From: DASVBE01 sp963770375
Lineage (GTDB): Bacteria > Actinomycetota > Actinomycetes > Streptosporangiales > Streptosporangiaceae
Assembly (NCBI GenBank): GCA_963770375.1
Contig: CAVYPM010000008.1
Span: 62,001-126,000, forward strand
Direction: 5' to 3'
Length of the DNA: 64,000 nucleotides
The notes beneath the pieces were generated by a model. The model had not been told where the DNA came from, ran no database searches, and worked only from the letters and a program-made list of their open reading frames with translations. The position numbers and the translations under genes are program-made. The number at the start of each line of letters is the position of its first letter. Position 1 is the stretch's first letter. This document shows positions 8,924-19,287 of this stretch, one piece after another.

Positions 8924-10130
8924 CCTCCGGCGGCCCCCCGCCGCACCGGGCGCGGCCGCGGCCGGACCGCCACGAGCCCGACCCGGGCATCCCGCTCCGG
9001 GTCACCACCGTCGAGCTGTTCTTCGATCTGGTCTTCGCGTTCACGCTGACCCAGCTGACCGCGCTGCTCGACGTCCACGCCTCGCCCGCCGGGGCCGTCC
9101 AGGTGCTGCTGATCTTCGCGCTGATCTGGTGGATGTACGCGGGCTACGCCTGGCTGACCAACGCCCGGCCGCCGGTCACCGCGGCCGAGCGGCTGCCGCT
9201 GCTGATTGCCATGGGCGGCCTGCTCATCGCCGGCCTGGCCATCCCGCAGGGCTTCGGACCGGGCGGCGTCGTGCTGGGCCTGGGTTACCTCGTCGTGGTC
9301 CTCGTCCACGCGTACCTGTACCGCCAGGTCAACCGCAACATCATCAGGATCGCGCCGTTCAGTGTCGCCTCGGCGCTGCTGGTCATCGTGGCCGGGCTGG
9401 TGTCGCGGCAGCACGGCGCCCCCCGGCCGGTGGTCTACGTCCTGTGGGCGGTCGCGGTGGCCGTGCAGCTCGGCTCGCCGCTGGTGGTCACCCCGCGGGG
9501 CCTGTTCGGCCTGCACCCCGCCCACATCGTGGAACGGCACACGGCGCTGGTGATCGTCGCGCTCGGCGAGTCGGTCGCCGCGGTCGGCATCGGCGCCGGC
9601 CACCTGGCCAGCGAGGCCGGGATGAGCGTCCGGCTGGTCGGCGTCGCCCTGCTCGGCCTGGCGCTGTGCGCGGCCCTGTGGTGGGCGCTGTTCGGCGGCG
9701 GCGAGGACGAGCGGGCGGAACGGGCGCTGGCCGCCGCGGACACCTCCCGGCGCACCGGCGTGGTACTGAACGCCTACTTCTACGCCTACACCCCGCTGCT
9801 GCTCGGCATCGTCGCGGTGGCGGCCGGGCTGGAGCAGGCGATCGCCCGGGCGGCCGACCCGCCCGCCGCCGAGCCCGCCGGGGCGGCGGTTCTGCTGGCC
9901 GTCGGCACGGCCGGGGTGCTGGCCGGGGACATCGCCTTCCGGCGGCTGCTCGGCCTGGGCCATTCGGCCTGGCCCGCCCGGCCGCGGCGGCCGCCGCCCT
10001 CGCCACGATCCCGGCCGGCCTGTACGCGGGCCTCCCGGTCCAGCTTGCCCTGCTGGCCGCGGTGCTGACCGCGATGCTGGTCATTGAGCAACGGGCCCGC
10101 CGGGAGCCGCCGGGCGTTGCGGCAGGATAG
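8920..10130 (+). CDS. Low temperature requirement protein A-like membrane protein, frameshifted near its end
   Basis: Multi-pass inner-membrane protein of the LtrA family, function not established. The start of the family is clear: VTTVELFFDLVFAFTLTQLT after a basic, Pro-rich leader, then many hydrophobic helices and the conserved EXHTALVIVALGES-type segment (ERHTALVIVALGES near 205-218). Near 9975, in CGGCCGCGGCGG, the frame shifts: the other frame supplies the last membrane helix (LYAGLPVQLALLAAVLTAML) and stops at 10130, five bases before purB. One missing or extra base explains it. It overlaps purD by four bases and sits inside the purine run, an unusual place for this family. Confidence 0.83.
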
Positions 10131-10134
10131 ACCC

Positions 10135-11462
10135 GTGATCGAGCGCTATACCCTGCCCGCGATGGGCCGCGTGTGGAGCGAGGACCATAAGTACGAACTG
10201 TGGTGCCAGGTCGAGCGGCTGGTGCTGCAGGCCATGGCCAAGGCGGGCACGGTGCCCGCCGGCAGCGTGGACCCGGTGCTGGCCGCGCCGCCGCCCACCC
10301 CGCAGGCGGTCGCCGAGCGGGAGGCGGTCACCGGGCACGACGTGATCGCGTTCCTGTCCGCCTGGGCGGACAACACGGTGCCGCGCGAGGCGGCGGCCTG
10401 GGTGCACTACGGGATGACCTCGTCCGACCTGCTGGACACCGCGCTGGCCCTGCAGCTGACCGAGGCCACCGACCTGCTGACGGCCAGGGCCACCGAGCTG
10501 ACCGCGGCGCTGGCCGAGCACGCCCTGGCCCACCGGGACACGCTGCGGGTGGGCCGCACGCACGGCATCCACGCGGAGCCGGACGTGTGGGGGCACCGGG
10601 TGGCGGACTTCGCGTTCGGGCTGCACCGCGGCACCCTGCGGCTGGCCCGGGCCCGGGACGCGGTCGCGGTGGGCAAGCTGTCGGGACCGGTCGGCAGCTA
10701 CTCCAACATCGACCCGGCCATCGAGCAGGCGGTCATGGCCGAGCTGGGCCTGCGGCCCGCGGACGTGGCCACCCAGGTCGTGCTCCGCGACGGCATCGCC
10801 GAATGGGTGAACGCGCTTGCGCTCCTGGCCACGGTCTGCGAGGCGGTCGCGCTCGAGGTGCGGCACGGGCAGCGGACCGAGGTCGCCGAGCTGGCCGAGG
10901 CGTTCGGCAAGGGGCAGAAGGGCTCCTCGGCGATGCCGCACAAGCGCAACCCGGTCCGCTCCGAGCGGATCTGCGGGCTGGCCAGGATCGCCCGGGCCCA
11001 GCTCGTCCCGGTCATGGAGGGCATCCCGCTGTGGCACGAGCGGGACATCTCGCACTCCTCGACCGAGCGGGTCGCGCTGCCGGACGTGGCCATCGTGACC
11101 GACTACCTGCTGGCCGAGACCACCGCGCTGATCACCGGCCTGGTCGTGGACGGCGCCCGGATGCGGGCCAACCTGGACTCGACCAGGGGCCTGATCTACA
11201 CCTCGGCCATACTGCTGGTCCTGGTCGCCGGCGGGATGTCCCGGGAGGACGCGTACGCCCTGGTGCAGGCCGCGGCGATGGAGACCTGGTCCACCGGCAC
11301 GCCGCTGCGGGACACGCTGCGCGCGCACGCGGCCCGCCAGGGCCAGCCGCTGGACGAGGCCCGGCTGGACGAGGCCTGCCGCCCCGGCCGCTACACCGAG
11401 CGGCTCGGCGGCGTGTTCGCCCGCGTCGAGGCGCTGGCCGCCAGCCTGGCCCCGGGCCCGGG

Positions 11463-11466
<4 letters not shown>
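10135..11466 (+). CDS. purB: Adenylosuccinate lyase
   Basis: Cleaves adenylosuccinate to AMP and SAICAR to AICAR, with fumarate release. 443 residues in the fumarase/aspartase superfamily. Signature SSAMPHKRNP is at about 264-273; VGRTHGIHAEP carries the general-acid His, and TSSDLLDTA the substrate-binding Ser/Thr. The GTG at 10135 (IERYTLPAMGRVW) is chosen because it gives the family N-terminus; an upstream in-frame ATG at 10084 would run into the preceding membrane protein gene. Its TGA overlaps the purC ATG. Confidence 0.97.
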
Positions 11467-12308
<842 letters not shown>

Positions 12309-12468
12309 TTGCGTCAATGGTCCGGGAAAGGAAGGGGCGGTGGAATACTGGTCCGGGTACGCATCGGGCTATGCCCCCGAACTGGGCCGCCGGCCAGGCA
12401 CTGGCCGGGCTGCCCCCGGCCGGGCCGCTGCGCGGCGCCGGGCCCCCAACGACAGGAGCTTCCATCCC

Positions 12469-13750
12469 ATGACCACCGGTCCTGAGACCCGTTACCGCGT
12501 ACGCGGCGGGAACACGCTGCAGGGCACGGTCTTCGTGCAGGGTGCCAAGAACGCGGCCCTGAAGATGATCGCCGCCTCGCTGCTGGCCGCCAGGGGCCGC
12601 ACGGTGCTGAGGAACGTCCCGCCGATCGAGGACGTCCGCCGGGCGGTGGAGCTCGCGCAGGCGCTGGGCGCGGTGGTCAAGTTCCACGAGGCCGAGCAGA
12701 CGCTGGTGGTCGACGCGTCGGAACTGACCAGCTCGGTGCTGCCGGCCGAGATCGCCCGCCGGTTCCGCGCCTCGGTGCTGTTCGTCCCGGCCCTGCTGCA
12801 CCGGATGGGCGAGGCCACCATCGAGGGCATCGGCGGCTGCAACCTGGGCAGCCGCAGCCTGGACTTCCACTACCGGGGCTTCGCCCGGCTCGGCGCGATC
12901 GTCGAAGAGCACGAGGACCACGATCCACATCAAGGCGGACCAGCTGCAGGGCGCGCACCTGTACCTGGACACCCCGTCGCACACCGGCACCGAGAACCTG
13001 ATCATGGCCGCGTCGCTGGCGCCCGGCACCACGGTGATCGACAACACCGCGCTGGAGCCCGAGGTCCAGGACGTGATCGCGTTCCTGACCAAGATGGGCG
13101 CGGACATCTCCGGCGGCGGCACTGGCTTCATCACCGTCAACGGGGTACGCGAACTGGCCGCGGTGGAGCACACCGTGATGCCGGACCGGATCGACGCCAG
13201 CGTGTTCGCGATGGCCGCGGCGATCACCGGCGGCGAGCTGAGCCTGGTCGGCGCGTCCCTGGAGAACCTGGGCGTGGTCCGCTGGAAGCTGGAGCAGATG
13301 GGCGTGGAGTTCGCCGCGCACGGCGCGATCCTCGGTGTCCGGCGGGACCGCCAGCTCCGGCCGATCAACGTGATCACCAGCCCGTACCCGGGCTTCGCCA
13401 CCGACCTGCAGTCGCCCATCATGGCGCTGAGCTGCCTGGCCGACGGCATCAGCTACATCAGGGAAACCATTTTCGACGGCCGCTACACGCTGGTCGGCGA
13501 GCTCAATAAGCTCGGCGCCAAAGTCGAGGTAGATAACAACGTGGTGCTGGTGCACGGCCCGTCGGCGCTGAAGGGCGCCGAGGTCATCGCGCATGACCTG
13601 CGCACCGGCATTGCCCTGGTGCTGGCCGGCCTGGCCGCCGAGGGCGAGACCGTCGTGTCGCCCGGCTACCTGATCGACCGCGGCCACGCCTCGGTGGCGG
13701 CCCGGCTGACCGCGCTGGGGGCGGACATCACGCAGGAAACCGTCAGCTGA
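12469..13750 (+). CDS. murA: UDP-N-acetylglucosamine 1-carboxyvinyltransferase (MurA paralogue), frameshifted
   Basis: Transfers enolpyruvate from PEP to UDP-GlcNAc, the first peptidoglycan step. The catalytic Cys is present at residue 124 in GGCNLGSRSLDFHYRGF. That loop differs from the classical GGCAIGxRPxDxH loop, suggesting the second actinobacterial MurA type. KNAALKMIAASLLA near the N-terminus holds the active-site Lys-Asn pair. The frame breaks near 12921 (GAGGACCACGATCC, one extra C): IVEEHED continues in another frame as TIHIKADQLQGAHLYLD and runs intact to 13750. The ATG at 12469 follows ACAGGAGCT; an earlier in-frame ATG adds 43 unlikely residues. As written the gene is broken; an error is the simplest reading. 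Confidence 0.87.
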
Positions 13751-13758
13751 GGATACGG

Positions 13759-13780
13759 ACGGCAGGTGTTATTCTGCCGT
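13759..13780 (+). terminator. Possible hairpin terminator after murA
   Basis: ACGGCAG (13759-13765) pairs perfectly with CTGCCGT (13774-13780) across an 8-base loop, eight bases past the murA stop. No clear U-tract follows, so termination is a guess. The remaining bases to 14000 show nothing else convincing. Confidence 0.35.
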
Positions 13781-14000
13781 TGGTGCCGCTTTCGCCGTTT
13801 TACTCACGATTGCGGAACCGCAATGGCCTGGCCGACGATTTGCCCTTTCCGCTACACCGCGCAGTGAGCTGCGAAATGTAGCATCGGGCAAATCCTGGGC
13901 GTCGGCTGCCAAGGATGGGACGGGACATGGGCAGGACCGCAGGCGTCACCTCAGCGGGCAGCATCGGCCACCGGCCGGGGGGCGGAGGGCCCGGCCCACG

Positions 14001-15536
14001 ATGAACGCGCCGTCCCAGCCGGCTGCGGAGCTGACGATCGGCATCGTCGGAACGCACGACCTGGTCGAGAAGATCATGCTGTCCGGCCCGTTAGCGGGTC
14101 CGGCCGGACCCGCCGAGCAGACCGTCCCGGCCCGGCGGCTCATCGCCGCCGCCTACCGGGACGAGCAGGAAGCCGCCGACCGGGTCACCCGGCTCGGCCC
14201 GGGCATCGACGTGTGCCTGTTCGCCAGCAAGGTCCCCTACGGCTACGCCCGCAAGGCGGGTGTGCTGTCCAGCCCGGCCACCTACATCTCGCTGGGCGGC
14301 AGCGCGCTGTACGCCGCGCTGCTCCGGGCCTGCCTGACCGGCCGTCACGACCTGACCCGGGCCAGCGTGGACGTGCTCAGCCGGAGCGCGGTGGACGAGG
14401 CGATGGCCGAGATCGGCATGCCCGCCAGCCACGTTCACGTGCAGGACGAGCCGGGCACGCCGGCCGCGCTGGCCGCGTTCCACGAGCGGCTGTGGCGGGC
14501 CGGCCGCATCTCGGTGGCGTTCACCTGCCTGCGGTCGGTCGCCGCGCGGCTGTCCGCGGCCCGGATCCCGGTCTACCCGGTCTCGCCCACCGGCCCGGCG
14601 ATCAGGTCCGCGCTGCGCACCGCGGCGCTGCTCGGCGCCAACCGCCGCCTGGAGGCGGCCCAGCTCACCGTGGCCGTGGTCGAGGTGCCGGGGCTGCGCG
14701 AGGGCCAGGGCCGGCGCAGCGTCAGCCGGCTGTCCCGCGAGGAGCTGCGGCTGGCCGTGCACCGCCTGCTGGTCCAGGAGGCGCTGCGGATGCAGGCCAG
14801 CGTGACCCCGCTGGGCGACCACGGCTTCCTGGTCACCGCGACCGGCGGCTCGCTGTCCGCGGTCACCGACGGCTTCCGGCGGTTGCCGTTCGTCGACCGG
14901 GCCCGCGCCGAACTGGGCCTCGGGCTCGAGGTCGGGGTCGGCACCGGCCCCACCGCGCAGGCCGCCGAGACCCAGGCGCGGGCCAGGATCACCCGGCTGA
15001 CCACCCCGCGGGCCGCCCGCCGCCCCGCCGCCGCCCCGGCCCCGGGCCCGGTCCAGGCCTGGCCCGCCCGCACCGCCCCGGCGGTCCCCGCCGCCCGGGC
15101 GGGCGGCAACGGCCCCCACCCGGCCGCGGCCGCGGCGGCCGGCGCCGCGGCGTCCGAGACGGCCGCTCTCGCGGAGCCCGCACCGGGGCAGCAGACCTCG
15201 CCCGGCCGCGGCGCGGCCGCCGATGTGAGCGCTCCCATCCCGGTCAGCGCGGCCGGGACGGACGCCGAGGGCGCGCCGCGCGCGCTGGCCACGCTGAGCC
15301 GGCTGGCCGAGCTGCTCCCCCCGGGCGACAGCGTGCTCGCGGTGGACGCGGAGACCGCCAGCCGGGTGCTGGAGGTGACCCCGCGCACCGCGCGGCGGCT
15401 GCTCCGCGCGCTGGCCGAGGAGGGCCTGGCCTGGCCGCTGCCGCCGAACCGGGCCCCGCAGCCGGGCCGCCCCCGGCAGTCCTACCGCCTGGTGGTCGAG
15501 CGGCTCGACCGGCACCGCACGGGCGACGACGGCTAA
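14001..15536 (+). CDS. Multidomain regulator: N-terminal sensor-like domain, GGDEF/cyclohydrolase-III-like domain, C-terminal winged helix
   Basis: Not assigned to a named gene. 511 residues, no signal or membrane helix. Residues 10-200 form an alpha/beta region (TIGIVGTHDLVEKI; VCLFASKVPYGYARKAG) reminiscent of PrpR-type sensor domains. Residues 220-325 resemble a degenerate nucleotide-cyclase or GTP-cyclohydrolase-III fold, ending LGLEVGVGTGPTAQAAETQA, without a GGDEF catalytic signature. An Ala/Pro linker (330-425) leads to a winged helix (ASRVLEVTPRTARRLLRALAEEGLA). The ATG at 14001 follows GCGGAGGGCCC. A ligand-controlled transcription factor is the best inference; ligand and targets are unknown. 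Confidence 0.72.
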   Translation: MNAPSQPAAELTIGIVGTHDLVEKIMLSGPLAGPAGPAEQTVPARRLIAAAYRDEQEAADRVTRLGPGIDVCLFASKVPYGYARKAGVLSSPATYISLGGSALYAALLRACLTGRHDLTRASVDVLSRSAVDEAMAEIGMPASHVHVQDEPGTPAALAAFHERLWRAGRISVAFTCLRSVAARLSAARIPVYPVSPTGPAIRSALRTAALLGANRRLEAAQLTVAVVEVPGLREGQGRRSVSRLSREELRLAVHRLLVQEALRMQASVTPLGDHGFLVTATGGSLSAVTDGFRRLPFVDRARAELGLGLEVGVGTGPTAQAAETQARARITRLTTPRAARRPAAAPAPGPVQAWPARTAPAVPAARAGGNGPHPAAAAAAGAAASETAALAEPAPGQQTSPGRGAAADVSAPIPVSAAGTDAEGAPRALATLSRLAELLPPGDSVLAVDAETASRVLEVTPRTARRLLRALAEEGLAWPLPPNRAPQPGRPRQSYRLVVERLDRHRTGDDG

Positions 15537-15565
15537 CCCGCCGGGCCGCCCGCAGAAGCGGCGGC

Positions 15566-16534
15566 TCAGAAGGACAGCAGCAGGAACGCGGCCGGCACGG
15601 CCACCAGCGCCGCCGCCGTGCAGCCGACCAGCGCCAGCGCCGCCGCCCGCAGCCCGGGCGGCGGGGCGAGCAGCCGCGCCACCCGCACCGCCACGTCCCC
15701 CCCGTCGGCCACGGCCAGCGCGCCGCACGGCACCGTCCCCGGCCCGGCCGCGCCCACCCGGAGCAGTGCCATGGCCAGCGGCCGGGCCGGCCGCTGGCGC
15801 CCGCGCCCCCGCCCCCCGGCGGCGGCCGCCGCGGCCACGTAACCCACCGCGTGGTCGTCGGCCAGCATCTCCAGCAGCAGCGCCACCGACCCGGCTGCGT
15901 CGCGCGCGGCCGGCGACCAGCGGAACGCCCGCAGCAGCGCGGTGAACGGCAGCAGCACCAGGTCGTGCCGCTCCCGCAGGTGCGCCCGCTCGTGCGCGAG
16001 GACCGCGGCCAGCTCGGCCTGGTCCAGCAGCTCCAGCGTGCCGGCGCTGACCACGATCCGCGACCGCAGCCCGGGCACGCAGTACGCGGCCGCCGCCGGG
16101 TGGTCGACGACCAGGGCGCCGGGCACCTTCGGGTCGCCGTGGCCGAGCAGGCTGAGCAGCTCCCGCTGCCGCCGCCGGGCCCGCAGGACCGCCGCCGACG
16201 ACGCCACCAGCACCCAGATCAGCAGCACGAACAGCACCAGCGAGGCGGCCACGAAGCCGAGCCGCGCCGCGCCGGCCAGGCCGCCGGGTCCCTGGCCGGT
16301 GAGCGCCTGCCGGGCGAAGGCCAGCGCGGACAGCGCTACCCCGGCATGGTCGCTGCGCGCGCCGAGCCCGGCCAGCACACCGACCGCGGCCAGCCCCCAG
16401 CCCAGGCCCAGGGCCTGCCAGAGCACGATTGCCGCGGCCGGGGACCGGGCTGGCCAGCGGGCACGGGCCAGCGCCGAGGCAGCCGGGACGCTCCCGGCCG
16501 CGACCGCGGCAACGATCAGGAGGGCGGGGAACAC
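15566..16534 (-). CDS. M56 family (BlaR1-like) membrane metalloprotease
   Basis: Membrane-bound zinc protease of the M56 family that in known systems responds to a signal and cuts its partner BlaI repressor. About 322 residues: hydrophobic helices at 1-20, 35-58 and 90-113, the zinc motif HERAH at 181-185, a downstream LLLEMLADDHAVG segment, and a last hydrophobic helix. There is no extracytoplasmic penicillin-binding domain, so it is not a classical beta-lactam sensor. The GTG at 16534 is chosen over much longer in-frame starts, which would read through the blaI-like gene. It overlaps that gene by 19 bases. Confidence 0.88.
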   Translation of the reverse strand: MFPALLIVAAVAAGSVPAASALARARWPARSPAAAIVLWQALGLGWGLAAVGVLAGLGARSDHAGVALSALAFARQALTGQGPGGLAGAARLGFVAASLVLFVLLIWVLVASSAAVLRARRRQRELLSLLGHGDPKVPGALVVDHPAAAAYCVPGLRSRIVVSAGTLELLDQAELAAVLAHERAHLRERHDLVLLPFTALLRAFRWSPAARDAAGSVALLLEMLADDHAVGYVAAAAAAGGRGRGRQRPARPLAMALLRVGAAGPGTVPCGALAVADGGDVAVRVARLLAPPPGLRAAALALVGCTAAALVAVPAAFLLLSF

Positions 16535-16917
16535 CGCTGGTCCGCCCCCGCCGCGGAACCGTTCTGGGCCTCGAGCGCCTCGAGGGCACGGCGCAAGGCC
16601 CGCGCCTCCGCACCGGACACGCTGCGCACGAACCGGGCCAGCGCGGCCGGGCGGTCGCCGGTCTGGTCGAGGGCGTTCAGCATCAGCTCGGTGACGTACG
16701 CCTCCCGGGTCCCGGCCGCGCGGTAGCGCCACGCCCGGCCGTCCCGCTCGCGCCGGGCAAAGCCCTTCTTCGCGAGACGGTCAAGGACCGTCATAACCGT
16801 GGTGTGGGCCAGGTCACGCTCGGTCAGCCCACCGCTGACCTGGCGCACCGTCAGCGGCTCAGCCGCTTCCCACAGGATGTCCATGATGGCGCGCTCCAGC
16901 TCACCCAGCCTGTTCAC
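16516..16917 (-). CDS. BlaI/MecI family transcriptional repressor
   Basis: 133-residue winged-helix repressor. Starts MNRLGELERAIMDILWE, typical of the family; the DNA-binding helices lie in LTVRQVSGGLTERDLAHTTVMTVLDRLAKKG, and the C-terminal half is the dimerisation and cleavage region. It overlaps the M56 protease gene, its likely inactivating partner. A 10-bp palindrome ACCGCGCGGT at 16930-16939, between this gene and the divergent aminotransferase gene, is a weak operator candidate. Target genes beyond its own operon are unknown. Confidence 0.93.
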   Translation of the reverse strand: MNRLGELERAIMDILWEAAEPLTVRQVSGGLTERDLAHTTVMTVLDRLAKKGFARRERDGRAWRYRAAGTREAYVTELMLNALDQTGDRPAALARFVRSVSGAEARALRRALEALEAQNGSAAGADQRCSPPS

Positions 16918-17029
16918 TTGATCACCTTAACCGCGCGGTAGCTTACTGAACAGAGCCGCCGACAGGGGCCAGCGCAGCCGGAAAGCGTTCCGGCTGGCGG
17001 GGCGCCCGGGCGGGCCCGGGAGGACAACG

Positions 17030-18106
17030 GTGTCGACGCAATCCCCGCAGCTGCGGCCCATTCTGGACGGCTTCCGCGCCTACGTGCCGGGCAAGGTCCC
17101 GGTCAGCCCGGACGGCCAGACGTTCAAGCTGTCGTCCAACGAGACGCCGTTCGGGCCGCTGCCCTCGGTGGTCAAGGTGATCGCGGACGCGGCCGCCGGG
17201 ATCAACCGCTACCCGGACAACGGCGCGGTGGCGCTGACCGACGCGATCGCCCGCCGGTTCGGCGTCCAGCCGGGGCAGGTCGCGGTGGGCTGCGGCTCGG
17301 TCGGGGTAGCGCAGCAGCTGCTCATGGCGGCGGCCGAGCCGGGCACCGAGGTCATGTACGCGTGGCGGTCGTTCGAGGCCTACCCGATCCTGACCGGCCT
17401 GTCCGGCGCCGCCTCGGTGCAGGTTCCGCTGGCCGGCGCGACGCACGACCTGGACGCGATGGCGGACGCGGTCACCGACCGGACCCGGCTGATCTTCGTC
17501 TGCAACCCCAACAACCCCACCGGCACCGTGGTGCGCGAGGCCGGGCTGACCAGGTTCCTCGACCGGGTCCCTGAGTCCTGCCTGGTCGTGCTGGACGAGG
17601 CCTACCACGAGTACATCCGCGACCCGGACGTCCCCGACGGCATCGAGCTGGCGGCCGGCCGCCCCAACGTGGCCGTGCTGCGCACGTTCTCCAAGGCCTA
17701 CGGGCTGGCCGGGCTGCGGGTCGGGTTCCTGGTCGCGGCCGAGCCGGTGGCCGGCGCGGTCCGCAAGACCATGCTCGCGTTCAGCGTGAACGCGCTCGCC
17801 CAGGCCGCCGCGATCGCCTCGCTCGAGGCCGAGTCCGAGCTGCTCGACCGGGTGTCCACGGTGGTCAAGGAGCGCGGCCGGGTCCGCGACGAGCTGCTCG
17901 CCCAGGGCTGGACCGTGCCGCCGACCGAGGCCAACTTCGTCTGGCTGCCGCTCGGCGAGGACACCCTGGACTTCGCCGCGGCCTGCGAAGCGGCCGGCAT
18001 CGCGGTCCGGCCGTTCGCCGGGGACGGCGCGCGCATCTCGATCGGCGACCACGAAGCCAACGAGGCCATGCTCGCGGTGGCCGCCGCCTACCCGCGGCGG
18101 CACTGA
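17030..18106 (+). CDS. HisC-like histidinol-phosphate / aromatic aminotransferase
   Basis: Class I/II PLP aminotransferase, 358 residues. N-terminal FKLSSNETPFGPLPSV and NRYPDNGAVAL are typical of the HisC/Pat group; the PLP Lys is at about 222 in TFSKAYGLAGLRVGF, with CNPNNPTGT and VVLDEAYHEY upstream. It stands alone, not with other his genes. In actinobacteria such solitary copies are often aromatic-amino-acid (Pat) transaminases, so histidinol phosphate may not be its main substrate (inference). The GTG start follows GGGAGGACAACG. Confidence 0.88.
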   Translation: MSTQSPQLRPILDGFRAYVPGKVPVSPDGQTFKLSSNETPFGPLPSVVKVIADAAAGINRYPDNGAVALTDAIARRFGVQPGQVAVGCGSVGVAQQLLMAAAEPGTEVMYAWRSFEAYPILTGLSGAASVQVPLAGATHDLDAMADAVTDRTRLIFVCNPNNPTGTVVREAGLTRFLDRVPESCLVVLDEAYHEYIRDPDVPDGIELAAGRPNVAVLRTFSKAYGLAGLRVGFLVAAEPVAGAVRKTMLAFSVNALAQAAAIASLEAESELLDRVSTVVKERGRVRDELLAQGWTVPPTEANFVWLPLGEDTLDFAAACEAAGIAVRPFAGDGARISIGDHEANEAMLAVAAAYPRRH

Positions 18107-18260
18107 GGCTGCCTCGTAGCGCGCCAGCCTCGTCTCGATTGTGTACGGAGGCGGTTCAGCGGGCCTGCATTCCGGACCGGAGCCGCCCCGGGGCGCGTGT
18201 GATCACGTCGCTTACCCTGGTGCGGGGGCCAGGCGAGGCGGGTTGCGGAGGTTACCGCGG

Positions 18261-19245
18261 ATGAAGGTGCACGTCCTGCACGAGAACCCGGACTGGTACG
18301 CACCGCTCGGCGAGGCCTTCGACGCCGCCGGGGTGCCGCACGAGCAGTGGCTGCTCGGCGAGGGCGTGCTGGACCTGACCGGGCCGCCGCCGGACGGCGT
18401 GTTCTGGTCCCGGGTGAGCGCGTCGTCGCACACCCGCGGCCACCCGTACGCCAAGGAGCTGGCCCGCGGTGTGCTGTGCTGGCTGGAGGCACACGGCCGG
18501 GTGGTGGTCAACGGCCGCCGGGTGCTCGAGCTGGAGGTGAGCAAGGTCGACCAGCTCACCGCGCTGGCCGCGGCCGGGTTCGACGTGCCGGCCACGATCG
18601 CGGTGGCCGGCCGGGACGGGCTGGCCGCGGCCGCCGCGACGGATGCCGGCCCCGTTCATCACCAAGCACAACCAGGGCGGCAAGGGCCTGGGCGTGCGGC
18701 TGTGGTCCAGCCACGAGGAGCTGGCGGAGCACCTGGCCGGGCCGGACTACGAGGCCCCGGTCGACGGCATCACGCTGGTGCAGGAGTACCTGCGCGCGGC
18801 CGCGCCGTTCATCACCCGGGCCGAGTTCGTCGGCGGCGAGTTCCGCTACGCGCTCACCGCGGACACCGCGCGCGGCGGGTTCGAGCTGTGCCCGGCGGAC
18901 GCGTGCGCGGTGGTGCCGGGCAGTGCTGGGCCTGGCGCTGTGCTTCCGGGCGGTGGCGGCGCGGTGCCGGACCCGGCCGCGCCGAGCCTGTTCGCGCTGC
19001 GGGACGGGTTCGACCACCCGGTCATCGGCCGGTACCGGGACTTCGCCGCCGCGCACGGGATCGGCATCGCCGGGTTCGAGTTCATCGAGACCGCGGACGG
19101 CCGCCTGGTCACCTACGACGTGAACACAACGACCAATTACAACGCCGGCGTCGAGGCTGCCGCCCCGCGGCCCGCGCTGCCCGCGGTGGCCCGCTACCTC
19201 GGCAGCCTGCTGGAGCAGGTGCGCTCCGCGGACCAGGCAGCGTAA
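18261..19245 (+). CDS. ATP-grasp (RimK-like) ligase, frameshifted
   Basis: Carboxylate-amine/thiol ligase of the ATP-grasp superfamily, cytosolic. The N-terminal part MKVHVLHENPDWYAPLGEAF to residue about 128 (LELEVSKVDQLTALAAAGFDVPATIAV) is one frame; near 18640 (CGACGGATGCCGGCC) it jumps, and the other frame carries the ATP lid FITKHNQGGKGLGVRLW and the metal-binding end TYDVNTTTNYN before the 19245 stop. A second small disturbance may exist near 18920, where the sequence turns Gly/Pro/Ala-rich. The ATG at 18261 follows GCGGAGG. It is 42 bases upstream of a flavin monooxygenase gene, likely the same operon. Substrate unknown. Confidence 0.8.
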
Positions 19246-19287
19246 TCCGGAAAGAACCCGGGCCTGGGCCCGGAGAGGAGTTCCCTG

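Noticed and set aside
13800..14057. 85-codon minus-strand frame between murA and the regulator
   Set aside because: No ribosome site, overlaps the regulator start, basic low-quality translation.
14091..16613. 840-codon open frame on the minus strand
   Set aside because: Antisense to the regulator gene; Arg/Gly/Ala-rich translation with no domain, a by-product of high GC.
16930..16939. ACCGCGCGGT palindrome as a firm BlaI operator
   Set aside because: Only ten bases, GC-only core is common in this genome, and it lacks the TACA-TGTA pattern of known BlaI sites.
18088..18492. 134-codon minus-strand frame near the HisC-like gene end
   Set aside because: Overlaps two real plus-strand genes and has only Arg/Pro/Ala-rich translation.
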